From: Burkholderia seminalis DSM 23518
Lineage (GTDB): Bacteria; Pseudomonadota; Gammaproteobacteria; Burkholderiales; Burkholderiaceae
Direction: 5' to 3'
NCBI RefSeq assembly: GCF_902832885.1
Contig: NZ_CADFDK010000001.1
Coordinates: 1,302,001 to 1,366,000, forward strand
Length of the DNA stretch: 64,000 bases
The notes under the pieces are model-generated. The model had not been told where the DNA came from and did not search any database. It was given only the letters and a program-made list of their open reading frames with translations. Made by a program: the position numbers and the translations under genes. This document shows positions 1-9,922 of this stretch, in pieces. How positions within the stretch are numbered: position 1 is the stretch's first letter; each line of letters starts with the position of its first letter.

Positions 1-71
1 GGCAGCGGCGCGTCGTTCGCGCCGGCCGTCACCGCGTCTTCAGTCGACGTCAGCGCGTCATTCGTACCCAT
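1..71 (-). CDS. recO: DNA repair protein RecO, N-terminal fragment (cut by window edge)
   Basis: Only the first 23 or so codons lie in the window. On the minus strand an ATG at 71-69 opens a frame that reads [20 protein letters not shown] and runs off the left edge without a stop. It overlaps the last 14 bases of era. RecO acts with RecF and RecR to load RecA on single-stranded DNA, and the order rnc-era-recO is widely conserved in Proteobacteria. The assignment therefore rests on position and on the overlapping start; no RecO domain is visible in the fragment. Confidence 0.75.
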   Translation of the reverse strand, partial: MGTNDALTSTEDAVTAGANDAPL

Positions 72-957
72 AGGCGCGCAGTCCGGCCTCGTTGTCGGCC
101 CAGCCGCTCCTCACCTTCACGAAGGTCTCGAGGTACACGGGGCCGTCGAACAGCTTCTCCATGTCCATCCGCGCCTCGGTGCTGATCTGCTTGAGCTTCT
201 CGCCCTTCTTGCCGATCACCATCGCCTTGTGCGAATCGCGTTCGACGAGGATCGTCGCGAAGATGCGCTTCAGCCGCCCTTCCTCCTCGAACTTGTCGAT
301 CACGACGGTGCTCGTGTACGGCAGCTCGTCGCCGGTCCAGCGGAACACCTTCTCGCGCAGGATTTCGGCCGCGAGGAAGCGCGAGCTGCGGTCGGTCAGC
401 TCGTCCTCGCCGTAGATCGGGGCGCCTTCCGGCAGGTACGGCTTGATCGTCTCGAGCAGGCGCTTGATGTCTTCCGGCTGCTGCGCCGACAGCGGCACGA
501 GCTCGGCGAATTCGCGCAGCGTGTTCATCTTCTGCATGAACGGATACAGCGTGGCCTTGTCGGCGACACGGTCGATCTTGTTCGTGATCAGCAGCGTCGG
601 CATGCCGGGCGGAATCAGGTCGAGCACCTTCTGGTCGTCGGGCCCGAAGCGACCGGCCTCGATCACGAACAGGATCACGTCGACCGACGTCAGCGTCGAC
701 GTGACCGCGCGGTTCAGCGATCGGTTCAGCGCGGTGCTGTGACGGGTCTGGAAACCCGGCGTGTCGACGAACACGAATTGCGCGTCATCGAACGTGTTGA
801 TGCCGGTGATGCGATGGCGGGTCGTCTGCGCCTTGCGCGACGTGATGCTGATCTTCTGGCCGACGAGTGCGTTCATCAACGTCGACTTGCCGACGTTCGG
901 GCGGCCCACGATCGCGATCATGCCGCAACGGAAGCCGGTAGGAGCGGGAGTGTTCAT
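58..957 (-). CDS. era: GTPase Era, 16S rRNA maturation
   Basis: A 299-residue protein, the usual length for Era. The G1 loop GRPNVGKS is at about residues 18-25, G3 DTPG near 65 and G4 NKID near 126. A type II KH domain with [12 protein letters not shown] lies near 246-257 and binds the 3' end of 16S rRNA. Era is a membrane-associated GTPase that assists 30S assembly. It sits 60 bases downstream of rnc and overlaps recO, so the three are very likely cotranscribed. All motifs are intact. Confidence 0.98.
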   Translation of the reverse strand: MNTPAPTGFRCGMIAIVGRPNVGKSTLMNALVGQKISITSRKAQTTRHRITGINTFDDAQFVFVDTPGFQTRHSTALNRSLNRAVTSTLTSVDVILFVIEAGRFGPDDQKVLDLIPPGMPTLLITNKIDRVADKATLYPFMQKMNTLREFAELVPLSAQQPEDIKRLLETIKPYLPEGAPIYGEDELTDRSSRFLAAEILREKVFRWTGDELPYTSTVVIDKFEEEGRLKRIFATILVERDSHKAMVIGKKGEKLKQISTEARMDMEKLFDGPVYLETFVKVRSGWADNEAGLRAYGYE

Positions 958-1017
958 ATCGTTTGGGAGGCAGGTTCGGAAACGGCCGCGCGGCGCGCGG
1001 CACGATCGCTGGGCAAT

Positions 1018-2208
1018 TCAGTGGTCGGCATCGGCCACGCGCGCCTGCGCGGCGGCGAGGCTCGCGCCGCCCGGCGGCGTCTCGGCGTCCGGTGCGGCAG
1101 CGTCGCGCGCACGCGTGCGCGCAGCGGGGTCGGAACCGGCGGAAGGCTTGTCGGCGGACGATGCGGCCGGATCGGCGGCACGCGGCGCGGCGTCCGCGGG
1201 CTTGTCCGCCGCCTTGTCAGGGCGGTCGGCGGGTTTATCGGCCACCTTGTCGGCCGCCGGCTTCGCCGCCCGCTCACCCTTGTCGGCAGCCGTCTCGACA
1301 TGCGCCGCGCGAATCGCGGCCATCGGCGCGACGGCCGGCTCGGCGCCGGTCGCAGCCGCCGCGGGCACCGCACCGGCGGCCGCCCTGGCCTCGCGGGCAG
1401 CCGCCCGCTCCTTCCGCTCCGGCGAGCGCAGGTCGAGCGCTTCCTGCACGCCCTTCACGCCCGGCACGATTTCGGGTTCCACATGCTTCGAGCCGCGCGC
1501 GTTTTTCGAGCGCTTCGGCTTCGTGGCCAGCATCGGCGCGGCCGCCATCACTTCGTCGAGCGCCTTCTTCGCGGCGGCCTGCTCGGCCGCGCGCCGGCTC
1601 GCGCCGGAGCCCGATACCTTCACGTCCAGCTTCGGCACCGTGCATTCGACCTCGAACTGCTGATTGTGCGCCGCACCATGCGTCGCGACGACCGTGTAGG
1701 TCGGCAGTGCGATCTTGTGCCCCTGCAGGTACTCCTGCAGCAGCGTCTTCGCGTCCTTGCCGAGCGTGCGCGGATCGATGTGGTCGAGAATCGGGATGTA
1801 GAGGCGCTTGATGACCCCTTGGGCGGCTTCGAAGCCGCCATCGAGGAACACGGCCCCGATGATGGCTTCGAACGCGTCCGCGAGGATCGACGGGCGACGG
1901 AACCCGCCGCTGCGCAGTTCGCCCTCGCCCAGCCGCAGGCCGTCCGAGATATTCAGGGCCTGAGCAATTTCGTACAGCGACTGCTGCTTGACGAGGTTGG
2001 CGCGTACGCGCGACAGGTCGCCTTCGTCCAGCTTGCTGAAACGCTGGAACAAAAGGGCGGCCACCGCGCAATTCAGAACGGAGTCGCCGAGAAACTCGAG
2101 CCGTTCGTTGTGCGTGGCACTGTGACTGCGATGGGTCAAAGCCTGGCGCAACAATTCCGCATTGCGAAATTCGTAGCGCAGCCGGCTTTCCAACTGGGAT
2201 AGGGGCAT
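1018..2208 (-). CDS. rnc: Ribonuclease III with a long low-complexity C-terminal tail
   Basis: RNase III cuts double-stranded RNA and processes rRNA precursors. The catalytic domain shows the signature ERLEFLGDS at residues 35-43 and the second acidic cluster DAFEAIIGA at 111-119. A double-stranded RNA-binding domain covers roughly 152-222. The protein is 396 residues against about 226 in E. coli. The surplus is a tail from about 225 made of Ala, Lys, Asp and Pro with repeated ADK/ADKPAD units. The gene follows lepB by 153 bases, and a strong hairpin lies in that gap. It precedes era. The start [10 protein letters not shown] aligns with family N-termini. Confidence 0.97.
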   Translation of the reverse strand: MPLSQLESRLRYEFRNAELLRQALTHRSHSATHNERLEFLGDSVLNCAVAALLFQRFSKLDEGDLSRVRANLVKQQSLYEIAQALNISDGLRLGEGELRSGGFRRPSILADAFEAIIGAVFLDGGFEAAQGVIKRLYIPILDHIDPRTLGKDAKTLLQEYLQGHKIALPTYTVVATHGAAHNQQFEVECTVPKLDVKVSGSGASRRAAEQAAAKKALDEVMAAAPMLATKPKRSKNARGSKHVEPEIVPGVKGVQEALDLRSPERKERAAAREARAAAGAVPAAAATGAEPAVAPMAAIRAAHVETAADKGERAAKPAADKVADKPADRPDKAADKPADAAPRAADPAASSADKPSAGSDPAARTRARDAAAPDAETPPGGASLAAAQARVADADH

Positions 2209-2309
2209 GTGCAGGAGTATAACGCGGGCGCCGGTCGGGCCGAAACGGCACGGCCGGAGACGAAAAGGCGTGACGAGGCGGTGTTACCGCCGGTTCTTAA
2301 AGTAGTTCG

Positions 2310-2344
2310 GCAATACGCGACGCGGCCCGTGCGTCGCGTATTGC
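2310..2344 (-). other. Perfect 14-bp hairpin between lepB and rnc
   Basis: Arms 2310-2323 and 2331-2344 are exact reverse complements with a 7-base loop. The element lies 17 bases past the lepB stop and about 100 bases before the rnc start, in the sense of transcription. No T-run follows, so it does not look like an intrinsic terminator. A processing or stability stem in the lepB-rnc message is likelier. Confidence 0.7.
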
Positions 2345-2361
2345 GTGCGAGTCGACTGCGA

Positions 2362-3255
2362 TCAGTTGAAGGAGCCGATGCGCTTCAGGTCGCTGAAGTT
2401 CATCCAGATGAAGAACGCGCGGCCGACGATGTTCTGGTCCGGCACGAAACCCCAGTAGCGGCTGTCCGCACTGTTGTCGCGGTTGTCGCCCATCATGAAG
2501 TAGTGACCGGGCGGCACCTTGCAGATCACGCCGCGGCTGTTGTACGTGCAGTTGTCGCGATACGGATAGTCGTAGGCGCCCATCACGAACGGCGGCACGG
2601 CCGGGTTGTTGAGGATCGCGTTCTTCTTGTTGCCGATCGTTTCCTCGAACTGCTTCGCGTAATTCTGGCGCTCGTCGTCGAAGAAATCCGGCAGCGGCGT
2701 TTCGGGCACCGGCTGGCCGTTGATCGTCAGCTGCTTGTCCTGGTAGGCGACCGTGTCGCCCGGCAGGCCGATCACGCGCTTGATGTAGTCGACCGACTCA
2801 TCCTTCGGATAACGGAACACGACGACATCGCCGCGCGACAGCGGGCTGCCCTGCGTGATCTTCGTGTTCGTGACCGGCAGGCGCAGCCCGTATTCGAACT
2901 TGTTGACGAGGATGAAATCGCCGACGAGCAGCGTCGGCACCATCGAGCCCGACGGGATCTTGAACGGCTCGACGACGAACGAGCGCACGACGAACACCGC
3001 CAGGATCACCGGAAAGAAGCTCGCGGTGTACTCGAGCCACCACGGCTGGCGCAGCTTCTCGTCGCGCAGCTTCGAACGCGTTTGCACCGCGTTTTCATCC
3101 GCGAAGCGCTTGTCGATGCGCGACTGCTGGCGATCGAACTCCTCGATCGCCGAGTCGGCCGCCTTGCGTCGCCGCGGCAGGAACACCAGTTTGTCCAGCA
3201 CCCACGCTACGCCCGTCACGATGACGAGCACAAAAAGAATCAGCGCAAAATTCAT
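2362..3255 (-). CDS. lepB: Signal peptidase I
   Basis: Inner-membrane serine protease that removes signal peptides from exported proteins. I chose the ATG at 3255 (MNFALILFVL), giving 297 residues; the frame is open 15 codons further upstream but those residues are not hydrophobic. Membrane segments lie at about 3-24 and 78-96. The catalytic serine is S104 in PSGSM and the catalytic lysine is K159 in DYIKRV. The later GDNRDNSADSRYWG box is also present. The gene starts 16 bases after lepA, matching the conserved lepA-lepB pair. Confidence 0.97.
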   Translation of the reverse strand: MNFALILFVLVIVTGVAWVLDKLVFLPRRRKAADSAIEEFDRQQSRIDKRFADENAVQTRSKLRDEKLRQPWWLEYTASFFPVILAVFVVRSFVVEPFKIPSGSMVPTLLVGDFILVNKFEYGLRLPVTNTKITQGSPLSRGDVVVFRYPKDESVDYIKRVIGLPGDTVAYQDKQLTINGQPVPETPLPDFFDDERQNYAKQFEETIGNKKNAILNNPAVPPFVMGAYDYPYRDNCTYNSRGVICKVPPGHYFMMGDNRDNSADSRYWGFVPDQNIVGRAFFIWMNFSDLKRIGSFN

Positions 3256-3271
3256 AAAAGGATCAGTCCTG

Positions 3272-5065
<1,794 letters not shown>

Positions 5066-5130
5066 TCAGTGCCGATCAAGCGAAAAAGGCGCGCTCGACG
5101 ACTGCGGAGCACGCCTTGTGTAAGTCGGTG

Positions 5131-5152
5131 AAAAAACAGCTTATTTTAGCTG
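5131..5152 (-). terminator. Weak candidate terminator after the rpoE-degP-grx group
   Basis: In the minus-strand sense, CAGCT and AGCTG form a 5-bp stem with a short A/T loop, followed at once by six T residues. The stem is short and A/T-rich, so readthrough into lepA is plausible. No other terminator is seen between the glutaredoxin-like gene and lepA. Confidence 0.4.
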
Positions 5153-5233
5153 AAAAGGCTTTCGACGGGCGGTATTTCGGACGCCCGCCCGCAGCGCGGC
5201 CCGCCGCGGGCACCCGCCGGACGCGGCCGGAAC

Positions 5234-5470
5234 TCAGCGCCGGGCCGCCAGCGCGTCGCGCACCCGTGTGCCGTCGAACCGGTGGCGGCACACTTCCGCG
5301 CCGTCCAGCAGCAACACGGGCACGTCCTCGTCGTAACGGGCAACCAGCGCCGCATCGGTATCGATGTCGACGTAGTCGACCGCGACGCCGAATTCGGCCG
5401 CCACCGGCGCCAGTGCGTCGCGCATGTCGTCGCACAGGTGGCACCAGCCGCGGCCGTAGAGCGTGAACAT
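5234..5470 (-). CDS. Glutaredoxin-like (thioredoxin-fold) protein
   Basis: A small 78-residue thioredoxin-fold protein starting MFTLYGRGWCHLCDD, with the redox pair C10-x-x-C13 right after the first beta strand. The later VPVLLLDGAEVC segment contains the family's cis-proline region. I chose the ATG at 5470, 7 bases after the degP stop; the frame is open further upstream, but that part overlaps degP. It matches the glutaredoxin-like DUF836 family, which is often found next to degP/lepA in beta-proteobacteria. The substrate is unknown. Placement at the end of the sigma-E operon suggests a thiol redox role in stress, which is inference. Confidence 0.85.
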   Translation of the reverse strand: MFTLYGRGWCHLCDDMRDALAPVAAEFGVAVDYVDIDTDAALVARYDEDVPVLLLDGAEVCRHRFDGTRVRDALAARR

Positions 5471-5477
5471 CGGCGCG

Positions 5478-6977
5478 TTACTTCTGGCGCGGCCGCACGG
5501 GCACGAACTGCGTGTTGTCGCCACGCCGCACGAGCACCGCGACCGCCTTCTGCGGATCGAGCTGCGCCGTCACGTCGGCGAACTGCTTCGCGTTCGTGAT
5601 GTCGGTGTCGCCGACGCGCAGCACGATGTCGCCGCGCTGCAGGCCCGCACGGGCAGCCGGGCCGTCGACGCCGTCGATCTGCACGCCGTTCTTCAGCTTC
5701 AGCGCCTTCATCTGGTCGGCCGTCAGGTCGCTCACCGTCAGACCGAGCGAATTGGTCTGGCGCGGCTTCTGCGGCGCGTTCTTGCGCTGTTCGGCCTTCG
5801 CCGTCGACTCGGCCGGCGTCTCCGCGATCGTGATCGGCAGATCGCGTGCCTGACCCTTGCGCCACACGCTGACCGTCGCCTTCGTGCCGGGCTTGGTGTC
5901 GCCGACCATGCGCGGCAGGTCCGACGCCGTGTCGACCGAACGGCCGTTGAACTTCAGGATAATGTCGCCCGGCTGGATGCCCGCCTTGTCGGCCGGGCCG
6001 CCCGGCTCGACGCTGCTGACGAGCGCGCCTTCGGCCTTCGGCAGCCCGATCGAGTCGGCCACGTCCTTCGTCACCTCGCCGATCGCCACCGCGATCCGGC
6101 CGCGCGTGACCTTGCCGGTCGCCTTCAGCTGGTCGGCCACGCGCATCGCCTCGTCGATCGGAATCGCGAACGAGATGCCCATGAAGCCGCCGGTACGGCT
6201 GTAGATCTGCGAATTGATGCCGATCACCTCGCCCTGCATGTTGATCAGCGGGCCGCCCGAGTTGCCGGGGTTCACGGCGACGTCGGTCTGGATGAACGGC
6301 AGATAGTCGCCCGTGTTGCGGCTCTTCGAGCTGACGATGCCGGCCGTCACCGTGTTGTCGAGGCCGAACGGCGAACCGATCGCGACGACCCACTCGCCGA
6401 CGCGCACCTTGTTCGAATCGCCGATCGCGACGACCGGCAGGTTCGACGCCTGGATCTTCACGACCGCGACGTCCGTGCGGTCGTCCACGCCGATCAGCTT
6501 CGCCTTGAATTCGCGCTTGTCGGTCAGCGTCACGTAGATGGTGTCCGCATCGTCGACGACGTGCGCATTGGTCATCACGTAACCGTCGGCCGACACGATG
6601 AAGCCCGAGCCCACGCCACGGTTCTGCTCGGTGTCGGGCGGATTGTCCGGCGCCGGCGCGCTCTTCGGGTTGCTGCCGTTGCCGCCGCCGTTGCCGGGCG
6701 CCTGCGGCAGCGGAATGCCGAAGAAGCGCCGGAAGAATTCCGACATGTCGCCGTTGTCGAAGCCCGGCGGGAGCATCCCGCGCGGGCCGCTGTTGGTCGG
6801 CACGTTGGCGGTGGTCCGGATGTTCACGACGGCCGGCCCGACCTTTTCGACCAGGTCGGCGAAGTCGGGCAGGCTGGCAGCGGGAGCCGTCACGGCGAAT
6901 GCGGTATGCGGCACGAGCGGCAGGCAGGCAGACAACGCCGCCGCCGCGAGCCATTTGCGCAGCGTGAGTTTCATCAT
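5478..6977 (-). CDS. degP: Periplasmic serine protease/chaperone DegP (MucD type)
   Basis: Do-family protease that degrades misfolded envelope proteins. A signal peptide covers about residues 1-28 (cleavage near AFA-VT). The triad is visible as H139 in TNAHVV, D169 in DDRTDVAVV and S240 in NPGNSGGPL. Two PDZ domains follow, at about 285-375 and 410-490. A Gly/Asn/Pro-rich linker at 92-118 sits in the LA-loop region. Length is 499 residues. It starts 16 bases after mucB in the rpoE-rseA-mucB-degP operon, the same order as algU-mucA-mucB-mucD. The start could also be the second Met. Confidence 0.97.
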   Translation of the reverse strand: MMKLTLRKWLAAAALSACLPLVPHTAFAVTAPAASLPDFADLVEKVGPAVVNIRTTANVPTNSGPRGMLPPGFDNGDMSEFFRRFFGIPLPQAPGNGGGNGSNPKSAPAPDNPPDTEQNRGVGSGFIVSADGYVMTNAHVVDDADTIYVTLTDKREFKAKLIGVDDRTDVAVVKIQASNLPVVAIGDSNKVRVGEWVVAIGSPFGLDNTVTAGIVSSKSRNTGDYLPFIQTDVAVNPGNSGGPLINMQGEVIGINSQIYSRTGGFMGISFAIPIDEAMRVADQLKATGKVTRGRIAVAIGEVTKDVADSIGLPKAEGALVSSVEPGGPADKAGIQPGDIILKFNGRSVDTASDLPRMVGDTKPGTKATVSVWRKGQARDLPITIAETPAESTAKAEQRKNAPQKPRQTNSLGLTVSDLTADQMKALKLKNGVQIDGVDGPAARAGLQRGDIVLRVGDTDITNAKQFADVTAQLDPQKAVAVLVRRGDNTQFVPVRPRQK

Positions 6978-6993
6978 GTCGGAAGCCGTAGCG

Positions 6994-8046
6994 TTACTTG
7001 GAAGCCTTGTATTCTATGGCAGACGCGAACTGCTGCAACGTGGCCGGCGGCACTTCGCCGAGCACGGTGATCCAGTAGTCGCCACGGCGCTTCACGAGAA
7101 CGTGCGTCGCACCGGTGCTGCCCGCGCCTTCCTTGCGCGTATTCTTTTCGGCCGGCTCGATGAACACCGAGATCGTCGCGAGACCGTCGGTGAAGACGGC
7201 CTGATCGACCGCGATCGGCGGGTCGCCTGCATCGCGCGCGGCCATCGGCCGGCGCACTTCACGAATCTTCTGGAAGCCGGCAACGCTCGGTGCGAGCTGC
7301 CAGCCCTGCGCTTCCATGTCGACCGTCGCGACCGGCGGGCGCACGACCGTCCAGCCGCTCAGGTTGCGCATGCCGGCCGCGATCGCGGCCTTGTCGCCGT
7401 TCGCGCCCCCCGTCTGCAACTGGGAGAACGCAATCTGTTCGAGCACGTGATCGTTCGCATCGAGCGTCTGCGAACGCAGCAGCAGCCCGGTGCGCGCGTC
7501 GGCCCACAGCTTGTACGTGAAACGGTACGCATCCTTCGGCACGAGCTCGACGACCTGCGCGTCGATCCCGGCCACGCGGTCCTTGCCGAGCGACTTCGCG
7601 TCGTAGACCGACATCACGTGCTCGCCGCTCGCGCCGAGCAGCGCGGGGAACGAGTCGCGCGTCTGGCGGCGCTCGACCACGCACAGCTTGCGCTCGGGCA
7701 CGAACGTGTACAGCTCGTCGTTATGCCGCAGCAGCTTGCGCGGCTTGCCGTCGAGCGTCTCGATTCGCTCGAACTCGCCATCGCGGGACGCGACGTGCGC
7801 GATGCGCGACGACTGGACATACCCGCCGCGCTGGTAGACGAACGTGCCTTCGTAACTCTGCTGCTGCGCCGCCTGCTGGACGCGGTCGAGCCAGTCCGCG
7901 GCGCCCTTGCGGGTCGCGACGGGATCGTCCGGTTGCTGGGCGCTGGCAGGAAGGGATTGAACGGACAACAGGGCGGCTGCGCAAAGCAGGAGGGCCGGCA
8001 GCCGCTTCCATCCGGAGATGGCGTGATTCAACTGCAATGTCCGCAT
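6994..8046 (-). CDS. mucB: Sigma-E regulatory protein MucB/RseB
   Basis: Periplasmic protein of 350 residues that binds the anti-sigma factor RseA and shields it from proteolysis until envelope stress. The N-terminus has a basic and hydrophobic signal region ending about PASA-QQ (residue 36). The body matches the two-domain RseB architecture, with a LolA-like N-terminal part and the conserved WLDRVQQAAQQQSYEGTFVY stretch near the mature N-terminus. It starts 5 bases after rseA, which indicates tight translational linkage. Confidence 0.95.
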   Translation of the reverse strand: MRTLQLNHAISGWKRLPALLLCAAALLSVQSLPASAQQPDDPVATRKGAADWLDRVQQAAQQQSYEGTFVYQRGGYVQSSRIAHVASRDGEFERIETLDGKPRKLLRHNDELYTFVPERKLCVVERRQTRDSFPALLGASGEHVMSVYDAKSLGKDRVAGIDAQVVELVPKDAYRFTYKLWADARTGLLLRSQTLDANDHVLEQIAFSQLQTGGANGDKAAIAAGMRNLSGWTVVRPPVATVDMEAQGWQLAPSVAGFQKIREVRRPMAARDAGDPPIAVDQAVFTDGLATISVFIEPAEKNTRKEGAGSTGATHVLVKRRGDYWITVLGEVPPATLQQFASAIEYKASK

Positions 8047-8051
8047 CGGGT

Positions 8052-8669
8052 TTATTGGCCTGGCGTGGTGGTCACGGCTGCGCGGATCAGCGGCATCGAA
8101 CCCGTGACGACGGGCTGCTGCGCGAATTGCTGGTGCGCTTCAAGATATTGGTCGAGGCTCGCGTCGCGAATGATGTTGACGTCCTGCAGGCCCGGCTGGG
8201 CCGATGCCTGCGCAACCGTCACGCGCTGCAGGTTGCCGCCTTGCTGCGCACCGGCCGATGCGACCTGGACGGCGCCCGGGGCACCGGCCGTCTGCATCTG
8301 CGGGACGACGATCCAAGTCAGCGTGGCCGCCGCGGCCGCGACCGCGAACGCGGGCACGACACGCCGGCGCAGCGACAGCAGCTTGCGCGCGACCGGCGCC
8401 GCCGCCGGCGCGAGCAGGTGCGGCTCGCTGTCGAGCGCAGCCGACATGCGCGCGGTGAACGCGACGCTCACGGCGGGCGACAGCGCGAGCTCGTCCGAGC
8501 GCAGCGCATCGCCGATCAGGTGGTAATGGGCCCACGCAGCGCGATCCGCGCGGTCGAGCTCAGCCAGAAACTGCCCGTGGTCCGGGCCATCGAACATTTC
8601 GCCGTCGACCAGCGCGGAAAGGCGCTCGCCGCGCGAGCACGCTTGCGATTGCGTATTGACCGACCCCAT
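8052..8669 (-). CDS. rseA: Anti-sigma-E factor RseA/MucA
   Basis: Membrane-spanning anti-sigma factor that sequesters RpoE. The N-terminal cytoplasmic domain includes SALVDGEMFD, typical of RseA. One membrane segment lies at about residues 104-122, followed by a periplasmic tail. I chose the ATG at 8669 (MGSVNTQSQ, 205 residues) because GGGGAG lies just ahead of it; upstream ATGs at 8681 and 8690 are in frame but have weaker ribosome sites. It lies 86 bases after rpoE and 5 bases before mucB. Confidence 0.92.
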   Translation of the reverse strand: MGSVNTQSQACSRGERLSALVDGEMFDGPDHGQFLAELDRADRAAWAHYHLIGDALRSDELALSPAVSVAFTARMSAALDSEPHLLAPAAAPVARKLLSLRRRVVPAFAVAAAAATLTWIVVPQMQTAGAPGAVQVASAGAQQGGNLQRVTVAQASAQPGLQDVNIIRDASLDQYLEAHQQFAQQPVVTGSMPLIRAAVTTTPGQ

Positions 8670-8755
8670 GATGCTCCCCATCTTGCACACCCCGTCGTGA
8701 CTTCACGACTCTATCCGTAACTAGACCCCGACCCGCGTCGTTACGCCCATCGCGC

Positions 8756-9355
8756 TTACCAGCGCTTGCCTTCGGGCGTATCGAGCAGCGGACGCAACTT
8801 GGCAGCGATTGCTTCGCGCGCGCGGAAGATCCGCGACCGGACCGTCCCGATCGGACAGCCCATCATTTCCGCGATCTCTTCGTAGCTCAGGCCCTCGATC
8901 TCGCGCAGCGTGATTGCCTGGCGCAGTTCCTCGGGCAGCAGAGCCATTGCAGCGTTGACCGTCTCGGCAATCTGCTTGCTCATCAACATCGACTCAGGCG
9001 TGTTGATATCCCTTAGTTGGTCTGCGTCGGAGAAAGTTTCCGCTTCCTCTGCATCGGCCTCGGTCGAGGTCGGTGCCCGGCGGCCTTGCGTCGCAAGGTA
9101 GTTCTTGGCCGTATTGACGGCAATCCGGTACAACCACGTATAGAACGCCGATTCGCCGCGAAATTGCGGCAGCGCACGATACGCCTTGATGAACGCGTCC
9201 TGGGCCACATCCTCGACCTCGGCGGGATCCCGCACGAGGCGCGAGATCAGCCGAATGATCTTGCGGTGGTATTTGGAGACCAGGAGTTCGAACGCCGCCT
9301 TGTCGCCCTTCTGTACGCGCTCGACCAGAGCCTGATCGATTTCTTTTTCACTCAC
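8756..9355 (-). CDS. rpoE: RNA polymerase sigma factor RpoE (AlgU-like)
   Basis: ECF sigma factor of 199 residues controlling the envelope stress regulon. Region 2 is seen at about 25-90 with DVAQDAFIKAYR (49-60), and region 4 at about 133-185 with LREIEGLSYEEIAEMMGC and TVRSRIFRARE. It heads the rpoE-rseA-mucB-degP group. The 90-base upstream gap contains a TACAAT -10-like hexamer but no convincing -35, and I could not identify a clear sigma-E autoregulatory promoter by eye. Confidence 0.98.
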   Translation of the reverse strand: MSEKEIDQALVERVQKGDKAAFELLVSKYHRKIIRLISRLVRDPAEVEDVAQDAFIKAYRALPQFRGESAFYTWLYRIAVNTAKNYLATQGRRAPTSTEADAEEAETFSDADQLRDINTPESMLMSKQIAETVNAAMALLPEELRQAITLREIEGLSYEEIAEMMGCPIGTVRSRIFRAREAIAAKLRPLLDTPEGKRW

Positions 9356-9446
9356 CTGACAAATCCGTTAACTAGGGATGCAACGCGGAGCGCTATTGTA
9401 GCGTTCCAGCGCCGGCCGCTGGTTACGGTCGGTAACCGTGCCGCGG

Positions 9447-9893
9447 TCATGCCCGCCCCGCCGCGCCCGCGGTTCTCGCCAGCACGGACAGCGCGCTGAA
9501 CGATGCCGCGTCGAGCGCATCGGCCGGAATCAGCAGCGGCCGGGCCCGCCGGGCACCCTGCCCGACCGACAGCACCAGCAGCAGGCTGCTCCAGTGCGCA
9601 TGGCCGGTCACGCGGCCACGGGCCAGCAGCCGCCCGGTGCGGCCAAACGCCGCAATCTCCCCGAATGCATCGATCCGCAGCTCGGCCGGCAGCCGGCGCG
9701 CACCGGCCCGCGCCGCGCACACGGCCAGCAGCGCGGCCGTCGCGGCCGACACGCATGCGCCGGCGACGGCGCCCGCGCGCGGCGCCCAGAACAGATAGGC
9801 CGACGCGGCAGCCGATGCGACGAACACGGCCAGCACGAGATACGAGACAGCCGAGGCCCGCAACGCAAAGCGCTGCGGGCGCCCGGCCGGCAT
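9447..9893 (-). CDS. Small inner-membrane protein of unknown function
   Basis: A 148-residue protein starting MPAGRPQRFALR at 9893; a TTG at 9911 is an alternative start. Two hydrophobic segments, about 14-37 and 40-63, are followed by a basic soluble tail with LRIDAFGEIAAFGRTG and HWSSLLLVLSVGQG. The layout resembles short YgfX-like or toxin-CptA-type membrane proteins found near rpoE or fab genes, but I cannot confirm homology. It begins 29 bases after fabF and ends 91 bases before rpoE, so it may be cotranscribed with both. Codon use matches its neighbours. Confidence 0.75.
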   Translation of the reverse strand: MPAGRPQRFALRASAVSYLVLAVFVASAAASAYLFWAPRAGAVAGACVSAATAALLAVCAARAGARRLPAELRIDAFGEIAAFGRTGRLLARGRVTGHAHWSSLLLVLSVGQGARRARPLLIPADALDAASFSALSVLARTAGAAGRA

Positions 9894-9922
9894 GTCGAAT
9901 GGACTCGTCAAGCGATTCAGCG

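Noticed and set aside
229-2202. 657-residue plus-strand open frame
   Set aside because: Shadow of era and rnc on the other strand; both of those have all family motifs.
9421-9437. GGTTAC/GTAACC dyad upstream of rpoE as an operator
   Set aside because: A 6-bp dyad is expected by chance at this scale and nothing else supports it.
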